64,000 nucleotides of DNA from Brevundimonas lutea (GTDB lineage: Bacteria > Pseudomonadota > Alphaproteobacteria > Caulobacterales > Caulobacteraceae): the NCBI RefSeq assembly GCF_003704105.1, contig NZ_QUOQ01000007.1:124001-188000 (forward strand), read 5' to 3'. Shown here piece after piece: positions 15,381 to 24,564 of this stretch. Position 1 is the stretch's first letter. The number at the start of each line of letters is the position of its first letter. Position numbers and translations under genes: made by a program. Below the pieces are notes generated by a model. It was given only the letters and a program-made list of their open reading frames with translations. It was not told the origin of the DNA and did not search any database.

Positions 15381-16897
15381 GCCTGGGCCCTCAGCGGTTC
15401 GGCGCCGCCGCAATAGTCGGCCACCACCTCGGCGTGGCTGGGCATGCGCTCGACGCGATCCGAGACCTGATCGCGCCACCAGCGCATCTCCTCCAGGGCG
15501 TCTTCCAGAGAAACTGCGTCCGCCAACGGATGGTAGCCGGAGGGTGACAGCCCCTGCCCCACCAGCACGCTCAGCCAGCTCGGCGGCGAGAACAGCCCGT
15601 CCTTATACTGCGGGATGTGCCCGCGATGGGCGAACAGCGCCAGTGTTTCGGCCAAGCTGTCGGGAATCTCCATCTCGCGGCAGTGCCGCCAGATCTCTGC
15701 GTCATCGCGACGGTTCAGGTGATAGTGCAGGATCAGGAAGTCGCGCACCCGGTCGTATTCGTTATCGACCCGCCGGTTGAACTCGCGGGCCAGGGCCGGG
15801 TCGATCGCCCTGTCGGGAAACAGCTGGATCAGCGCCTGCACCGCCACCTGGGTCAGATAGATGCTGGTCGATTCCAGCGGCTCCAGAAAGCCGGACGCCA
15901 GGCCGATGGCGATACAGTTCCGGGTCCAGGACGCGGTGCGCCGACCCGAGCGGAAGCGGATCGGCTTGGGATCGGCCAGGGGCTTGCCGTCCAGATTGCC
16001 CATCAGCCGCGTCGCCGCCTCATCGTCCGAGATGAAGGCGCTGGAATAGACATAGCCGTTGCCGGTGCGGTGCTGCAGCGGAATACGCCACTGCCAGCCG
16101 GCCTCGAGCGCGGTGGAGCGGGTGTAGGGGGTGAAGTCCTCAGACCGCTCGGTCGGCACGGCCAGGGCCCGGTCGCAGGGCAGCCAGCGTGTCCAGTCCT
16201 CGAACGGCGAGTTCAGGGTCTGGCCGATCAGCATCCCGCGAAAGCCGGAGCAGTCGATGAACAGGTCGCCCTCGACCGTCTCGCCCGATTCAAGCCTCAG
16301 CTCGGTGATGTCGCCGGTCTGGGGATTGAGACCAACGTCCCTGACCTTGCCCTCGATCCGCCTCAGGCCGCGCCCTTCGGCCACTTCGCGCAGGTATCGG
16401 GCGTAGAGCCCGGCGTCGAAGTGGTAGGCGAAATTATAGGTCGAATTGACCGCCTGGTGGTCTTCGGCCGGGAAGTCGAAGCGGTTTCGGCGGGCGGCGG
16501 CGATGGCGTAGGAATACTCGCCGATGTCGCTGTCATGGCCCGCCAGCCGCGCCCGGGTCCATTGGTGATGAAAGGCGACCCCGCCGATCGGCTTGCCGTG
16601 CGCGCCGAATGGGTGGTGATAGTCGGAGCCCAGAAAACCCCAGTCCCTGAACTCGATGCCCAGTTTGAAGGTGGCGTTGGTCCGTCGCATCATCTCGGAT
16701 TCGAGGATGCCGACCATGGCGTTGAAGTCGCGCATCTGAGGCAGGGTGGCCTCACCCACCCCCACCGTGCCGATGTCGTCGGATTCGATGAGTTGTACGG
16801 CGCATTGATGCGGCTTGAGCACGCTGACCAAGGCGACGGCCGTCATCCAGCCGGCCGTGCCGCCGCCCAGGATGACCACGCGCAAGGGTCGCTGCAT
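15377..16897 (-). CDS. Tryptophan halogenase-family flavoprotein
   Basis: 506 residues from ATG 16897 (MQRPLRVVILGGG); an upstream in-frame ATG at 16912 is possible but less well placed. All family marks are present: GGGTAGWM, GVGEATLPQ, TFKLGIEF with the catalytic-type lysine, CSGFRGMLI, and GWQWRIPLQHRTGNGYV. It is the first gene of the halogenase chain and follows the TonB receptor by 72 bases; a 14-bp stem lies in that gap. The co-location with a receptor and a GH5 enzyme suggests a role linked to oligosaccharide uptake rather than antibiotic synthesis, but this is inference from locus type. Confidence 0.8.
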   Translation of the reverse strand: MQRPLRVVILGGGTAGWMTAVALVSVLKPHQCAVQLIESDDIGTVGVGEATLPQMRDFNAMVGILESEMMRRTNATFKLGIEFRDWGFLGSDYHHPFGAHGKPIGGVAFHHQWTRARLAGHDSDIGEYSYAIAAARRNRFDFPAEDHQAVNSTYNFAYHFDAGLYARYLREVAEGRGLRRIEGKVRDVGLNPQTGDITELRLESGETVEGDLFIDCSGFRGMLIGQTLNSPFEDWTRWLPCDRALAVPTERSEDFTPYTRSTALEAGWQWRIPLQHRTGNGYVYSSAFISDDEAATRLMGNLDGKPLADPKPIRFRSGRRTASWTRNCIAIGLASGFLEPLESTSIYLTQVAVQALIQLFPDRAIDPALAREFNRRVDNEYDRVRDFLILHYHLNRRDDAEIWRHCREMEIPDSLAETLALFAHRGHIPQYKDGLFSPPSWLSVLVGQGLSPSGYHPLADAVSLEDALEEMRWWRDQVSDRVERMPSHAEVVADYCGGAEPLRAQA

Positions 16898-16918
16898 CAC
16901 GTCTCCCGTCAAACGAAA

Positions 16919-16951
16919 CAGGGCGCATCGTCGCCTTGACGATGCGCCCTG
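16919..16951 (-). terminator. 14-bp perfect hairpin between receptor and halogenase genes
   Basis: Arms CAGGGCGCATCGTC and GACGATGCGCCCTG pair perfectly around a 5-base loop. On the minus strand the stem is followed by TTTCGTTTG. It lies 18 bases after the receptor stop and 21 bases before the halogenase start. A partial terminator or a stem protecting the receptor mRNA would make the receptor more abundant than the enzymes. Confidence 0.6.
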
Positions 16952-16969
16952 TGATCGTCGGTCCGCCGA

Positions 16970-19900
16970 TCAGTAGCGGAAGCGCAGGCCCAGGATAACC
17001 CGCCGGTCGTTGCGCAGCCAGGCGTTGGGTGTCAGCACCCCGCCCTCTTCGGCGTTCGAGACCTGCTGGAACAGCTTGGTTTCGCTGTCGAGCAGGTTGG
17101 ACCCCTGCAGGCTGAGCTCGAGGTTGTCGTTGACCTGATAGCGGATCGAGCCGTCGAGGAAGCCGATCTCCTCCTGCCAGATCGGCAGATAGACGCAGCA
17201 GTCCACGGCCGTGACCAGGTATTCCGAACGCCAGTTGTAAGCCAGGCGCGCCGCCCAGGGACCGCGTTCGTACATGCCGACCAGGTTGAACTGGTGATCC
17301 GACAGGCCCTCGAGGCGGTCGACCGTCAGCACCGTGCCGGCGCTGCCCGGTTGGGCCGTGTCACCGCTGGCGCCGCCGGAGGCGACCTTGAGGTTCGTGT
17401 TCGTGACGCCCTGGTTCTCGAGATAGGTGTAGTTAGCCTGCATCCCCAAGCCGGCCCACGCCCCCGGCAGGAAGTCGAAGAAGCGCTGGAAGGCGACCTC
17501 GAAGCCCTGAACCTTGGCGCCGTCGCCATTCATCGGGCCGCGTACCTGAACCGTGCGGGTCACCCCGTCGTTGGTGACATCCAGATCATAGGCGCCTTGT
17601 TGGATGTAATCGTTGAACTTCTTGTAGAAGAAGGTCAGCGTCACAGAGCCCACGTCCGCGAAGTAATACTCCAGCGCCGCGTCGATCTGATCGGCGGTGA
17701 CCGGCTTCAGATAGGGATTGTAGGCGTTGGCGGTGTAGGTCGGATTGACCCCGTTGATCTGGCCGTCGGGCCCGCGCGTGTAGCGTGGATCGGTCGGGTC
17801 CTGGCCAGGCAGGGACCGGGAGATTTCGACATAGTTCTTCAGCAGCCCGATGTCCGGCCGGCTCATCGCCCGCGACAGGGCGAAGCGCAGCGCCCACTCG
17901 TCGTTCAGATCGAACTTGATGTTGAAGCTGGGGAGCCAGATGTCGCTGGAGGATTCGGCCGTGCTGCGCGATCCGCCGCCGGAATTGAAGGCGATCTCGT
18001 CGTCCGAGAGATAGCAGCCGATCGTTTGCGGGACGCCGGGGGCGGGCTGGCCGGGGATCACCTCGACATCGTCGCACTCCAGGGTCTCGGGCGGGAAGAC
18101 GACCGGGTATGACAGCGAGCCGGTGCTCTCGTTCTCGGTCCGCACGTAGCGGAGGCCGATATTGCCCGACACACGGGCGCCGCCGATGAAGGCGTCGGGG
18201 CCGCCGAACTTGAGCATCGCATAGGCCGCCTGGGTGGTCTCCGAGACGTCGTTCAACTCGTTGGCCCGGAAACACCCATCGACCTCACCCGGACGGGTGC
18301 AGATCGGCCGCCACTGATCCTGGCCCACGCCGATGTTGTCGAAGCTGAGCAGGTCCGCTCCGCCTTCCGCCAGACGATCGATGTTGAAGAAGACGAACTC
18401 GCCCTGCTGGCCGAAGAAGTCGTTGCCGAACTGGCGGGTCTCGTACAGGCCGCGCGGATAGCCGGTGAAGGCGCCGTTCGGCTCGTGCCGGTCGATGTTC
18501 CAATAGGCGGCCTGGCCGCTGCCGAGGTTCCAGTTGTTGGCGATATTGCCCCAGTTGAAGCCGCTGTAGCGGACCGTCTGCTCGCGATCGGCAAAGCGCA
18601 CGCCGACCCGCAGCGAGTCCAGCCAGGTGGTGTTGATGTCATATTCCGCATCGGCGCGCACGGCGAACTGCTCGCCCTCGCTGTCCTCGATGTGGTCCAT
18701 CACGTGATTGTAGCGGTAGTTGTTCGGGTTCGAGAGCCCGCCCGCCGACTGGTTGATGTTGGTCGGCGCGCCCAGGGTCATTACCGGGCGGTCGCCGGTG
18801 TTATCCAGGGTCAGGTTGGCGAAGGTGTATTGGCCGACTTCGACATCATAGTTCTCGACGGTCGAGTCGATCCACTGCAGGTCGAAGCTGGTGCGCAGCC
18901 GGTCGCTGACGGCCCAGCGCAGGTTGATCGCCGCGTCTTGGGTCATGTTTTCGGTGCGGTTGAACCGGGTGACCGCGTTCAGGTCTCCGCCCCGCACGGG
19001 GTTCACGCATTCCGGCTGCCAGTTGTAGCAGGGGCTGAGCATGGCCCGGCCCTGGTCGTTGACGGCGATCGCCGCCGACTCGCCCTCATTGGCGCCCCAC
19101 CAGAAGGTGTCGGTCTGCTGAACCAGAAGGGTGCCGCTCTGGAAATTGCCGTCAGAGCCGAACACGAAGGGCGAGCCCCCCGTGCCGGGCGACGGAATCC
19201 ACACCGAGCGCGGACCGCCGGGCGTGTAGGCGAAGTCCACCGGCTGGGCGAACATGTCGGCGTTGTAGCTGATGACGCCGTGCTCGCGCCATTCGTTGGA
19301 GAAGTCCGAGCGATTGTACTGGCCGGTCAGCAGCAGCTTGCCGTCGGGGCTCTCCCACTGGCCGGCGAAGGCGTAGCCGTTGCGCTCGCGGGTATACTCG
19401 GTTTCGCGCAGGCCGACGCTGGACGGGATGTACTGGGTTCCCGGCCCAAACACGTTTTCGAAGATGCCCATCCGGCCATACTGGATGATCTCGGACTGGG
19501 TGGTGATGTCGGAATAGGCGAGGTTGGCCAGGAAGCCGAACTCGCCCATGTCGGTGACCCATCGGTCGGAATAGATCGCTGACACCTCGGGCGTATATTC
19601 GTCCGACAGGTTGCCATAGTTGACCGTGCCGGAAATCTGCATCAGCCGGCCCTGGTCGAAGGGCACGCGGGTGCGCAGGTTGATCGTCCCGGCGATGCCG
19701 CCCTCGATCAGTTCGGCGGTCTGGTTCTTGTAGGTATCGACGCCCGCCATCAGTTCCGGCGAGATGTCGCCCCAGCTGAGGCCACGGCCCGAGTTGGCGC
19801 TGAAGGTGTCGCGGCCGTTGTATTCGGAGCGCACCTGCATCAGGCCGCGAACCAGCACGCCCGACGGCTCGGCCGAGAAGTGCGAGGTGTCATCCGAGGC

Positions 19901-20218
19901 GGCGAAGCGGTTCACAGTCACGCCGGGGACGCGCTGCAGGGCCTCGGCCACGGACTTGTCCGGGAAGGCGCCGATGTCGGTGGCGGTGATGGTGTCGACG
20001 ATGGTGTCGGCGTTGCGGCGAATGTTCTGCGAGGTCTGCAGCGCCCGGCGCGTGCCGGTGACGATGATCTCCTCCAGCTCGGTCGCAGCCTCGTCCTCAT
20101 CGGCGGGAGGCTCAGTCTCCTGAGCCAAAGCCGGAGCGGCGGACACGGCCAATGCGGCCAGCGCCAGCAAGGACGCGCCATGACGAAGGGCGCGACGGCC
20201 CCGCAGCGAGTTATTCAT
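16970..20218 (-). CDS. TonB-dependent receptor of the Caulobacter/Xanthomonas carbohydrate type
   Basis: 1082 residues. A long signal peptide ends PALAQ, followed by an acidic linker and the TonB box region ELEEIIVTGTR. The plug shows DIGAFPDKSVAEALQRVPGV, the hallmark of the TonB-Xanth-Caul receptor subfamily, and RGLMQVRSEYNGRD. The barrel ends in an aromatic residue (GLRFRY). These receptors take up oligosaccharides. Its neighbours are three halogenase-family proteins downstream and, divergently, a cupin-like protein and a GH5 glucanase. Together they make a polysaccharide-utilisation locus, with a beta-glucan or cello-oligosaccharide as the likely ligand. A duplicated operator-like element lies about 190 bp upstream. 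Confidence 0.92.
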   Translation of the reverse strand: MNNSLRGRRALRHGASLLALAALAVSAAPALAQETEPPADEDEAATELEEIIVTGTRRALQTSQNIRRNADTIVDTITATDIGAFPDKSVAEALQRVPGVTVNRFAASDDTSHFSAEPSGVLVRGLMQVRSEYNGRDTFSANSGRGLSWGDISPELMAGVDTYKNQTAELIEGGIAGTINLRTRVPFDQGRLMQISGTVNYGNLSDEYTPEVSAIYSDRWVTDMGEFGFLANLAYSDITTQSEIIQYGRMGIFENVFGPGTQYIPSSVGLRETEYTRERNGYAFAGQWESPDGKLLLTGQYNRSDFSNEWREHGVISYNADMFAQPVDFAYTPGGPRSVWIPSPGTGGSPFVFGSDGNFQSGTLLVQQTDTFWWGANEGESAAIAVNDQGRAMLSPCYNWQPECVNPVRGGDLNAVTRFNRTENMTQDAAINLRWAVSDRLRTSFDLQWIDSTVENYDVEVGQYTFANLTLDNTGDRPVMTLGAPTNINQSAGGLSNPNNYRYNHVMDHIEDSEGEQFAVRADAEYDINTTWLDSLRVGVRFADREQTVRYSGFNWGNIANNWNLGSGQAAYWNIDRHEPNGAFTGYPRGLYETRQFGNDFFGQQGEFVFFNIDRLAEGGADLLSFDNIGVGQDQWRPICTRPGEVDGCFRANELNDVSETTQAAYAMLKFGGPDAFIGGARVSGNIGLRYVRTENESTGSLSYPVVFPPETLECDDVEVIPGQPAPGVPQTIGCYLSDDEIAFNSGGGSRSTAESSSDIWLPSFNIKFDLNDEWALRFALSRAMSRPDIGLLKNYVEISRSLPGQDPTDPRYTRGPDGQINGVNPTYTANAYNPYLKPVTADQIDAALEYYFADVGSVTLTFFYKKFNDYIQQGAYDLDVTNDGVTRTVQVRGPMNGDGAKVQGFEVAFQRFFDFLPGAWAGLGMQANYTYLENQGVTNTNLKVASGGASGDTAQPGSAGTVLTVDRLEGLSDHQFNLVGMYERGPWAARLAYNWRSEYLVTAVDCCVYLPIWQEEIGFLDGSIRYQVNDNLELSLQGSNLLDSETKLFQQVSNAEEGGVLTPNAWLRNDRRVILGLRFRY

Positions 20219-20409
20219 TCCGATTCGCCTCCCGAGCGATGTCTTGATCCCGGGTCGTTTCGCGCCCGGCGTTCACACAGTGAGATATCTGATCCGGCGA
20301 TCACCCCGGCCGCCCCTCGGCCCAGGCTCTCCCGATTTCGCCGCCTCCCCTCGAGGCCGGCCGCGCGCCCCCGCACGCTGCTGCGTCATTCTGTCGTTTC
20401 CAGCTTTAG

Positions 20410-20461
20410 ACAACGTTGGCATGACTCGCCAAGTAGCAATGTGTAACAACGTTGACATGAC
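20410..20461. promoter_or_regulatory. Duplicated operator-like element with embedded start codons
   Basis: The 16-mer ACAACGTTGnCATGAC occurs at 20410-20425 and 20446-20461, identical except for one base and 36 bp apart. Each has the CAACGTTG palindrome typical of LacI-type operators. Each also contains an ATG, and the two ATGs are in the same frame for the cupin-like gene. The site sits between divergent genes and could control both. Confidence 0.5.
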
Positions 20462-21491
20462 CGCTGTGACTGAACCGGGCGAACGGGTTGGGGGTCGCCC
20501 CATTCCTGAACGTCGCGACGTTGATCGCGATCTCTTCGAGCGCGAGATCCTGACGGCGGGGCGCCCCGTGGTGATGCGCGGACTGGTGGCGGACTGGCCG
20601 GTGGTTAAGGCGGGCCGGAGCGGCGACGATCTGCGGCGCTATCTGGTCGAACGCGACACCGGCGCTCCGGTCGGAGCCCTGACGGCGCCGGCCAGCGCTC
20701 AGGGGCGGTTTCACTACAACGCCGATCTGACGGGCTTCAATTTTCGTCGCGTGCAATTACGGCTCGCCGACGCCCTGACCACGATCCTCCAGTACGGATC
20801 GGAGGCTCAGGCACCGTCGCTGGCGGTGCAGTCGGTGTCGACCCGCGGCCAGCTGTCAGGCTTCGATCGCGAAAATCCGATGCCGCTATTGGACCCCGCC
20901 ATTGAGCCGCGCATCTGGGTCGGCACGCGCGGCGTGGTCGCGACGCACCACGATCCGTCAGAGAACATCGCCTGCTGCGTGGCGGGGCGTCGGCGTTTCA
21001 CCCTGTTCCCGCCCGATCAGGCCCGTAACCTTTATCTCGGCCCCTTCGAACTGACCCCGGCCGGCGCCCAGATCAGCCTGGCGGACCTGACCGATCCCGA
21101 CCTGGATCGCTTTCCCCGGCTGGCGGAGGCGCTGGACGCCGCCTGGACCACCGAGCTCGAGCCCGGCGACGCTCTCTACATTCCGTATCTCTGGTGGCAC
21201 CATGTCGAGGCCACCGAGGCGGTGAACATGCTGGTGAACTACTGGTGGGACGCCCAGCCTGCCGAGCGAGGACGGCCGCAGGACGCCCTGACGCTGGCGA
21301 TGCTGGCCATCCGCGACCTGCCGCCGACCCATCGCGCGGCCTGGCGGGCCATGTTCGACCACTATGTGTTCGATGACGCGGCCGTCGACGCCGCACATGT
21401 GCCGCCGCACGCCCAAGGCATGTTAGGACCGCTTGATCCCCGCACCGCCCGCCAAATCCGCGCCGCCCTGGCGCGCACCCTCAGCCGCTGA
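20457..21491 (+). CDS. Cupin/JmjC-like protein
   Basis: 344 residues from ATG 20457; 12 more if ATG 20421 is used. Both starts lie in the duplicated operator element and neither has a good ribosome site, so leaderless translation is possible. The fold is cupin_8/JmjC-like: a metal site His-x-Asp in THHDPSEN, then FTLFPPDQ, and the distal His in YIPYLWWHHVEA. Proteins of this family are often Fe(II)/2-oxoglutarate oxygenases. In Caulobacter-type carbohydrate loci a cupin-like gene commonly accompanies halogenase-like genes and a TonB receptor, which is the arrangement here. The substrate is unknown. The GH5 gene starts 16 bases downstream. Confidence 0.8.
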   Translation: MTAVTEPGERVGGRPIPERRDVDRDLFEREILTAGRPVVMRGLVADWPVVKAGRSGDDLRRYLVERDTGAPVGALTAPASAQGRFHYNADLTGFNFRRVQLRLADALTTILQYGSEAQAPSLAVQSVSTRGQLSGFDRENPMPLLDPAIEPRIWVGTRGVVATHHDPSENIACCVAGRRRFTLFPPDQARNLYLGPFELTPAGAQISLADLTDPDLDRFPRLAEALDAAWTTELEPGDALYIPYLWWHHVEATEAVNMLVNYWWDAQPAERGRPQDALTLAMLAIRDLPPTHRAAWRAMFDHYVFDDAAVDAAHVPPHAQGMLGPLDPRTARQIRAALARTLSR

Positions 21492-21507
21492 ATTCAGGAA
21501 CCACGCG

Positions 21508-22485
21508 ATGCGCCGACTTCTCTTCGCTCTCGCCGCCCTGCTGTCTCTCGCGACGCCCGCCGTCGCCGAGACGCCGGTGGAAAGACACGGCCAGCTGCGC
21601 GTCGAAGGAAACCGCATCGTGGACCAGCACGGAGAGCCCGTGACGCTGCGCGGCATGTCGCTGTTCTGGAGTCAGTGGATGCCGCAGTACTATACGCCCG
21701 AGACCATCCGTTGGCTGAGGGACGACTGGCGGGTCACCCTGGTTCGCGCCGCCGTCGCCGTTCCCGAGGGCGGATATCTCGAGCACCCGGAGCGCGAGAC
21801 CGCCAAGGCCGAAGCGGTAATCGACGCGGCCATCGACGCGGGCCTCTATGTCATCGTCGACTGGCATGCCCATGAGCCAGAGCCCGAGGCGGCGATCCGG
21901 TTCTTCAGCCATATCGCCTCGAAATACGGTGACCATCCCAACATCATCTATGAGACCTGGAACGAGCCGCTGCGCGAACATGGCTGGGGCGAGGTGGTGA
22001 AACCCTATCATATGGCCGTGGTCCCCGCGATCCGCGCGCTGGATCCCGAGGGTCTGATCGTGGCCGGAACCCCGACCTGGTCCCAGGACGTCGACATCGC
22101 CGCGGCCGACCCGCTGCCCTTCGCCAGTATCGCCTACACCCTGCACTTCTACGCCGGCAGCCATCGTCAGCAGCTTCGCGACAAGGCTCAGGCGGCGCTC
22201 GATCAGGGCGCGGCCCTGTTCGTGACGGAATGGGGAACCAGCGAAGCCACCGGCGATGGCCCGATCGACGAAGCCGAGGTGCGCCGCTGGTGGGATTTCA
22301 TGGAAGACAACCACATCAGCCAGGCCAACTGGTCAATCGCCGACAAGGTCGAGACGACCGCGGCTCTGCAACCGGGGGCATCAGGCGAGGGCGGCTGGAC
22401 GGACGATCAATTGACGGAGTCCGGACGGCTGGTCCGCGACCGCCTGCGGACCATGAATCCCGAGACTTCGGCGGCGGAGCGCTAG
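21508..22485 (+). CDS. Secreted GH5 endoglucanase (cellulase)
   Basis: 325 residues from ATG 21508 (AGGA 9 bases upstream), with the signal peptide MRRLLFALAALLSLATPAVA. The catalytic domain shows the GH5 landmarks: RGMSLFWSQW near the start, DWHAHEP, the acid/base Glu153 in YETWNEPL, LHFYAG, and the nucleophile Glu241 in FVTEWGTSE. The pattern most resembles the GH5_2 cellulase subfamily. It should cut beta-1,4-glucan in the periplasm or outside the cell, feeding the adjacent TonB receptor. It is complete, with no carbohydrate-binding module. Its stop is 7 bases from the convergent ispG stop. Confidence 0.88.
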   Translation: MRRLLFALAALLSLATPAVAETPVERHGQLRVEGNRIVDQHGEPVTLRGMSLFWSQWMPQYYTPETIRWLRDDWRVTLVRAAVAVPEGGYLEHPERETAKAEAVIDAAIDAGLYVIVDWHAHEPEPEAAIRFFSHIASKYGDHPNIIYETWNEPLREHGWGEVVKPYHMAVVPAIRALDPEGLIVAGTPTWSQDVDIAAADPLPFASIAYTLHFYAGSHRQQLRDKAQAALDQGAALFVTEWGTSEATGDGPIDEAEVRRWWDFMEDNHISQANWSIADKVETTAALQPGASGEGGWTDDQLTESGRLVRDRLRTMNPETSAAER

Positions 22486-22492
22486 ACGCGGA

Positions 22493-23647
22493 TCATTCCG
22501 CCGCGATCAGCCCGGCTTTTGCGGCGGCGCGCTCGGCGTCCAGTTCGGCGGCCTTCTTTTCCACCAGTTCGACGATGTGATCGACCATGCCGGCGTTGTC
22601 CTGCTTGCCGGCGATCTTGCCGGCCAGATAGACCATGCCCGCCCCCTTGCCGCCGCCGGTGAAGCCGACGTCGGTGAACAGGGCCTCGCCCGGGCCGTTG
22701 ACCACGCAGCCGATGATCGACAGCGACATCGGTGTGGTCACGTGGGCAAGCCGCTCCTCCAGCACGCCCACCGTCTCGATGACGTTGAAGCCCTGACGGG
22801 CGCACGACGGACAGGCGATGATGTTCACGCCCCGGTGACGCAGGCCCAGCGATTTGAGGATGTCGAACCCGACCTTGATCTCCTCGACCGGATCGGCCGC
22901 GAGACTGACCCGGATGGTGTCACCGATGCCGGACCACAGCATCATGCCCAGCCCGATCGAGGACTTGATGGTGCCGCTGCGCAGTGGCCCGGCCTCGGTC
23001 ACCCCCAGGTGCAGCGGGCAGTCGATGACCTCGGCCAGCTGCTGATAGGCGGCCACGGTCAGGAAGGGGTCGGAGGCCTTCACCGAAATCTTGAACTCGT
23101 GGAAGTCGTGGTCCTGGAGGATACGGGCGTGGTCCAGGGCGGATTCGACCATCGCGTCGGGACAGGGCTCGCCGTACTTCTCCAGCAGGTGACGCTCCAG
23201 CGAGCCGGCGTTGACGCCGATGCGCATGGAGCAGCCGTGATCCTTGGCCGCCTGGATCACCTCGCGCACGCGGTCGGGGCTGCCGATGTTGCCGGGGTTG
23301 ATCCTGAGACAGGCGGCCCCCGCCTCGGCCGCCTCGATGCCGCGCCGGTAGTGGAAGTGGATGTCGGCGACCAGCGGGACCTTGGCCTCGCGGGCGATGG
23401 TGCGAAAGGCGGCGGTGGACTCCTCGTCGGGGCAGGAGACGCGCACGATGTCGGCGCCGGCCTCCTCCAGCTGGCGGATCTGGTCGATCGTGGCCGCGGC
23501 ATCCGTGGTCGGCGTATTGGTCATGGACTGGACAGTGATCGGCGCGCCGCCGCCCACCGGCACCTTGCCCACCATGATCTGACGGCTGTTACGACGCTCG
23601 ATGTGGCGCCAGGGGCGGATGTGGCCGATGTCGGAGTGCGCGGTCAT
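22493..23647 (-). CDS. ispG: 4-hydroxy-3-methylbut-2-enyl diphosphate synthase (IspG/GcpE)
   Basis: 384 residues from ATG 23647, with GAGGG 5 bases upstream. It carries out the penultimate step of the MEP isoprenoid pathway, reducing MEcPP to HMBPP with a [4Fe-4S] cluster. Visible landmarks are the TIM-barrel start [38 protein letters not shown], and the cluster ligands in [11 protein letters not shown] and [10 protein letters not shown]. It ends convergently against the GH5 gene, with a hairpin (GCGGCGGA/TCCGCCGC, 22471-22504) spanning both stops. A housekeeping gene, marking the end of the accessory polysaccharide locus. Confidence 0.95.
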   Translation of the reverse strand: MTAHSDIGHIRPWRHIERRNSRQIMVGKVPVGGGAPITVQSMTNTPTTDAAATIDQIRQLEEAGADIVRVSCPDEESTAAFRTIAREAKVPLVADIHFHYRRGIEAAEAGAACLRINPGNIGSPDRVREVIQAAKDHGCSMRIGVNAGSLERHLLEKYGEPCPDAMVESALDHARILQDHDFHEFKISVKASDPFLTVAAYQQLAEVIDCPLHLGVTEAGPLRSGTIKSSIGLGMMLWSGIGDTIRVSLAADPVEEIKVGFDILKSLGLRHRGVNIIACPSCARQGFNVIETVGVLEERLAHVTTPMSLSIIGCVVNGPGEALFTDVGFTGGGKGAGMVYLAGKIAGKQDNAGMVDHIVELVEKKAAELDAERAAAKAGLIAAE

Positions 23648-23704
23648 GATGCCCTCAACATAAGCCGATCCGCGTGGCCTTTCCACGACAGGCGCGAAAC
23701 GGCG

Positions 23705-23899
23705 TCAATCCAGGGCGCGCGCCTCGTCCGCCAGCATGATCGGCACGCCGTCGCGGATCGGATAGGCCAGTTTGGCTCCGGCCGAGATCAGCTCCCCGGC
23801 CTCGCGGTCATAGGTCAGAGGTCCGCGTGTCACCGGACAGACCAGCACCTCCAGAAGGCGCGGATCGACCTCGGCGGGGGTGTTGAAGTCGTCACTCAT
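23705..23899 (-). CDS. Trm112-like (UPF0434) protein
   Basis: 64 residues, the usual size for the bacterial Trm112/YcaR family. The typical [14 protein letters not shown] start and [20 protein letters not shown] end are both present. Only one of the zinc-type cysteines is retained (VCP). The family member in eukaryotes is a cofactor of methyltransferases; the bacterial role is not settled. It sits 8 bases after the Lon-substrate-domain gene on the same strand, so the two are likely co-transcribed. Confidence 0.85.
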   Translation of the reverse strand: MSDDFNTPAEVDPRLLEVLVCPVTRGPLTYDREAGELISAGAKLAYPIRDGVPIMLADEARALD

Positions 23900-23907
23900 G
23901 GCCGACC

Positions 23908-24564
23908 CTATTGCACGGATCGCGGCTCGTCGTCATCGGCCTCGGCGGCGTCGATGCGCATCAGGGCCGTAAGGCAATCGGCCCTGTCGATCAGACCAGG
24001 CTGTTCCAGCAGCAACTGCTTTTCCGCCGGCTCGAACGGCAGGGCCATCGAGAGGCTATTGATCAGGGCCTCGGTGGGAGCGTCCTCGGCTGTCTCCCAG
24101 TCGATTTCCAGCATGCGGCGATCCAGATAAGGGCGCAGGGCGTCGAAGAAGCCCTCGCGATCGAAGCCCTCGCCGTCGTCGGGGCCGCTCAGGTCGCCCT
24201 CGAACGGTTGGAAGCCCGCGCGCACCTGGCGATAGGGCGCCTGGCTGGGCAGTTCGGCCAGAACCGAGAACCGCGCCACCCCGGTCAGGGTGATCAGATA
24301 GCGACCGTCCGAGGACTCGGCGAAGCTGGTGATGCGGCCGGCGCAACCCACCGAGACCAGACCCGGCGCCTCGGGCGACCCGCCCTGGGTCTGGATCATG
24401 CCGATCATGCGGTCGCCGGCCATGGCGTCGTCGATCATGTTCAGATAGCGCGGTTCGAAGATGTTCAGCGGCAACTGCCCGCGCGGCAGCAGCAGCACGC
24501 CGTCCAGCGGGAAGATGGGAATGACCTGGGGCAGGTCGCCGGCGCGGATGTAGCCGTGGGCCAT
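23908..24564 (-). CDS. LON-substrate-binding-domain protein
   Basis: 218 residues made almost entirely of the N-terminal domain of Lon ([23 protein letters not shown] at residues 15-37, then [16 protein letters not shown] and VGCAGRI). No AAA or protease domain follows. Such stand-alone proteins are widespread in alphaproteobacteria; the role is not defined, perhaps substrate binding. The start overlaps the stop of the thioredoxin-like gene (TGATG), so the two are translated together. Confidence 0.85.
   Translation of the reverse strand: MAHGYIRAGDLPQVIPIFPLDGVLLLPRGQLPLNIFEPRYLNMIDDAMAGDRMIGMIQTQGGSPEAPGLVSVGCAGRITSFAESSDGRYLITLTGVARFSVLAELPSQAPYRQVRAGFQPFEGDLSGPDDGEGFDREGFFDALRPYLDRRMLEIDWETAEDAPTEALINSLSMALPFEPAEKQLLLEQPGLIDRADCLTALMRIDAAEADDDEPRSVQ

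Noticed and set aside
22577-24130. A 517-codon plus-strand frame opposite ispG and the two genes after it
   Set aside because: It spans three clear minus-strand genes and shows only low-complexity Asp, Gly and His stretches.
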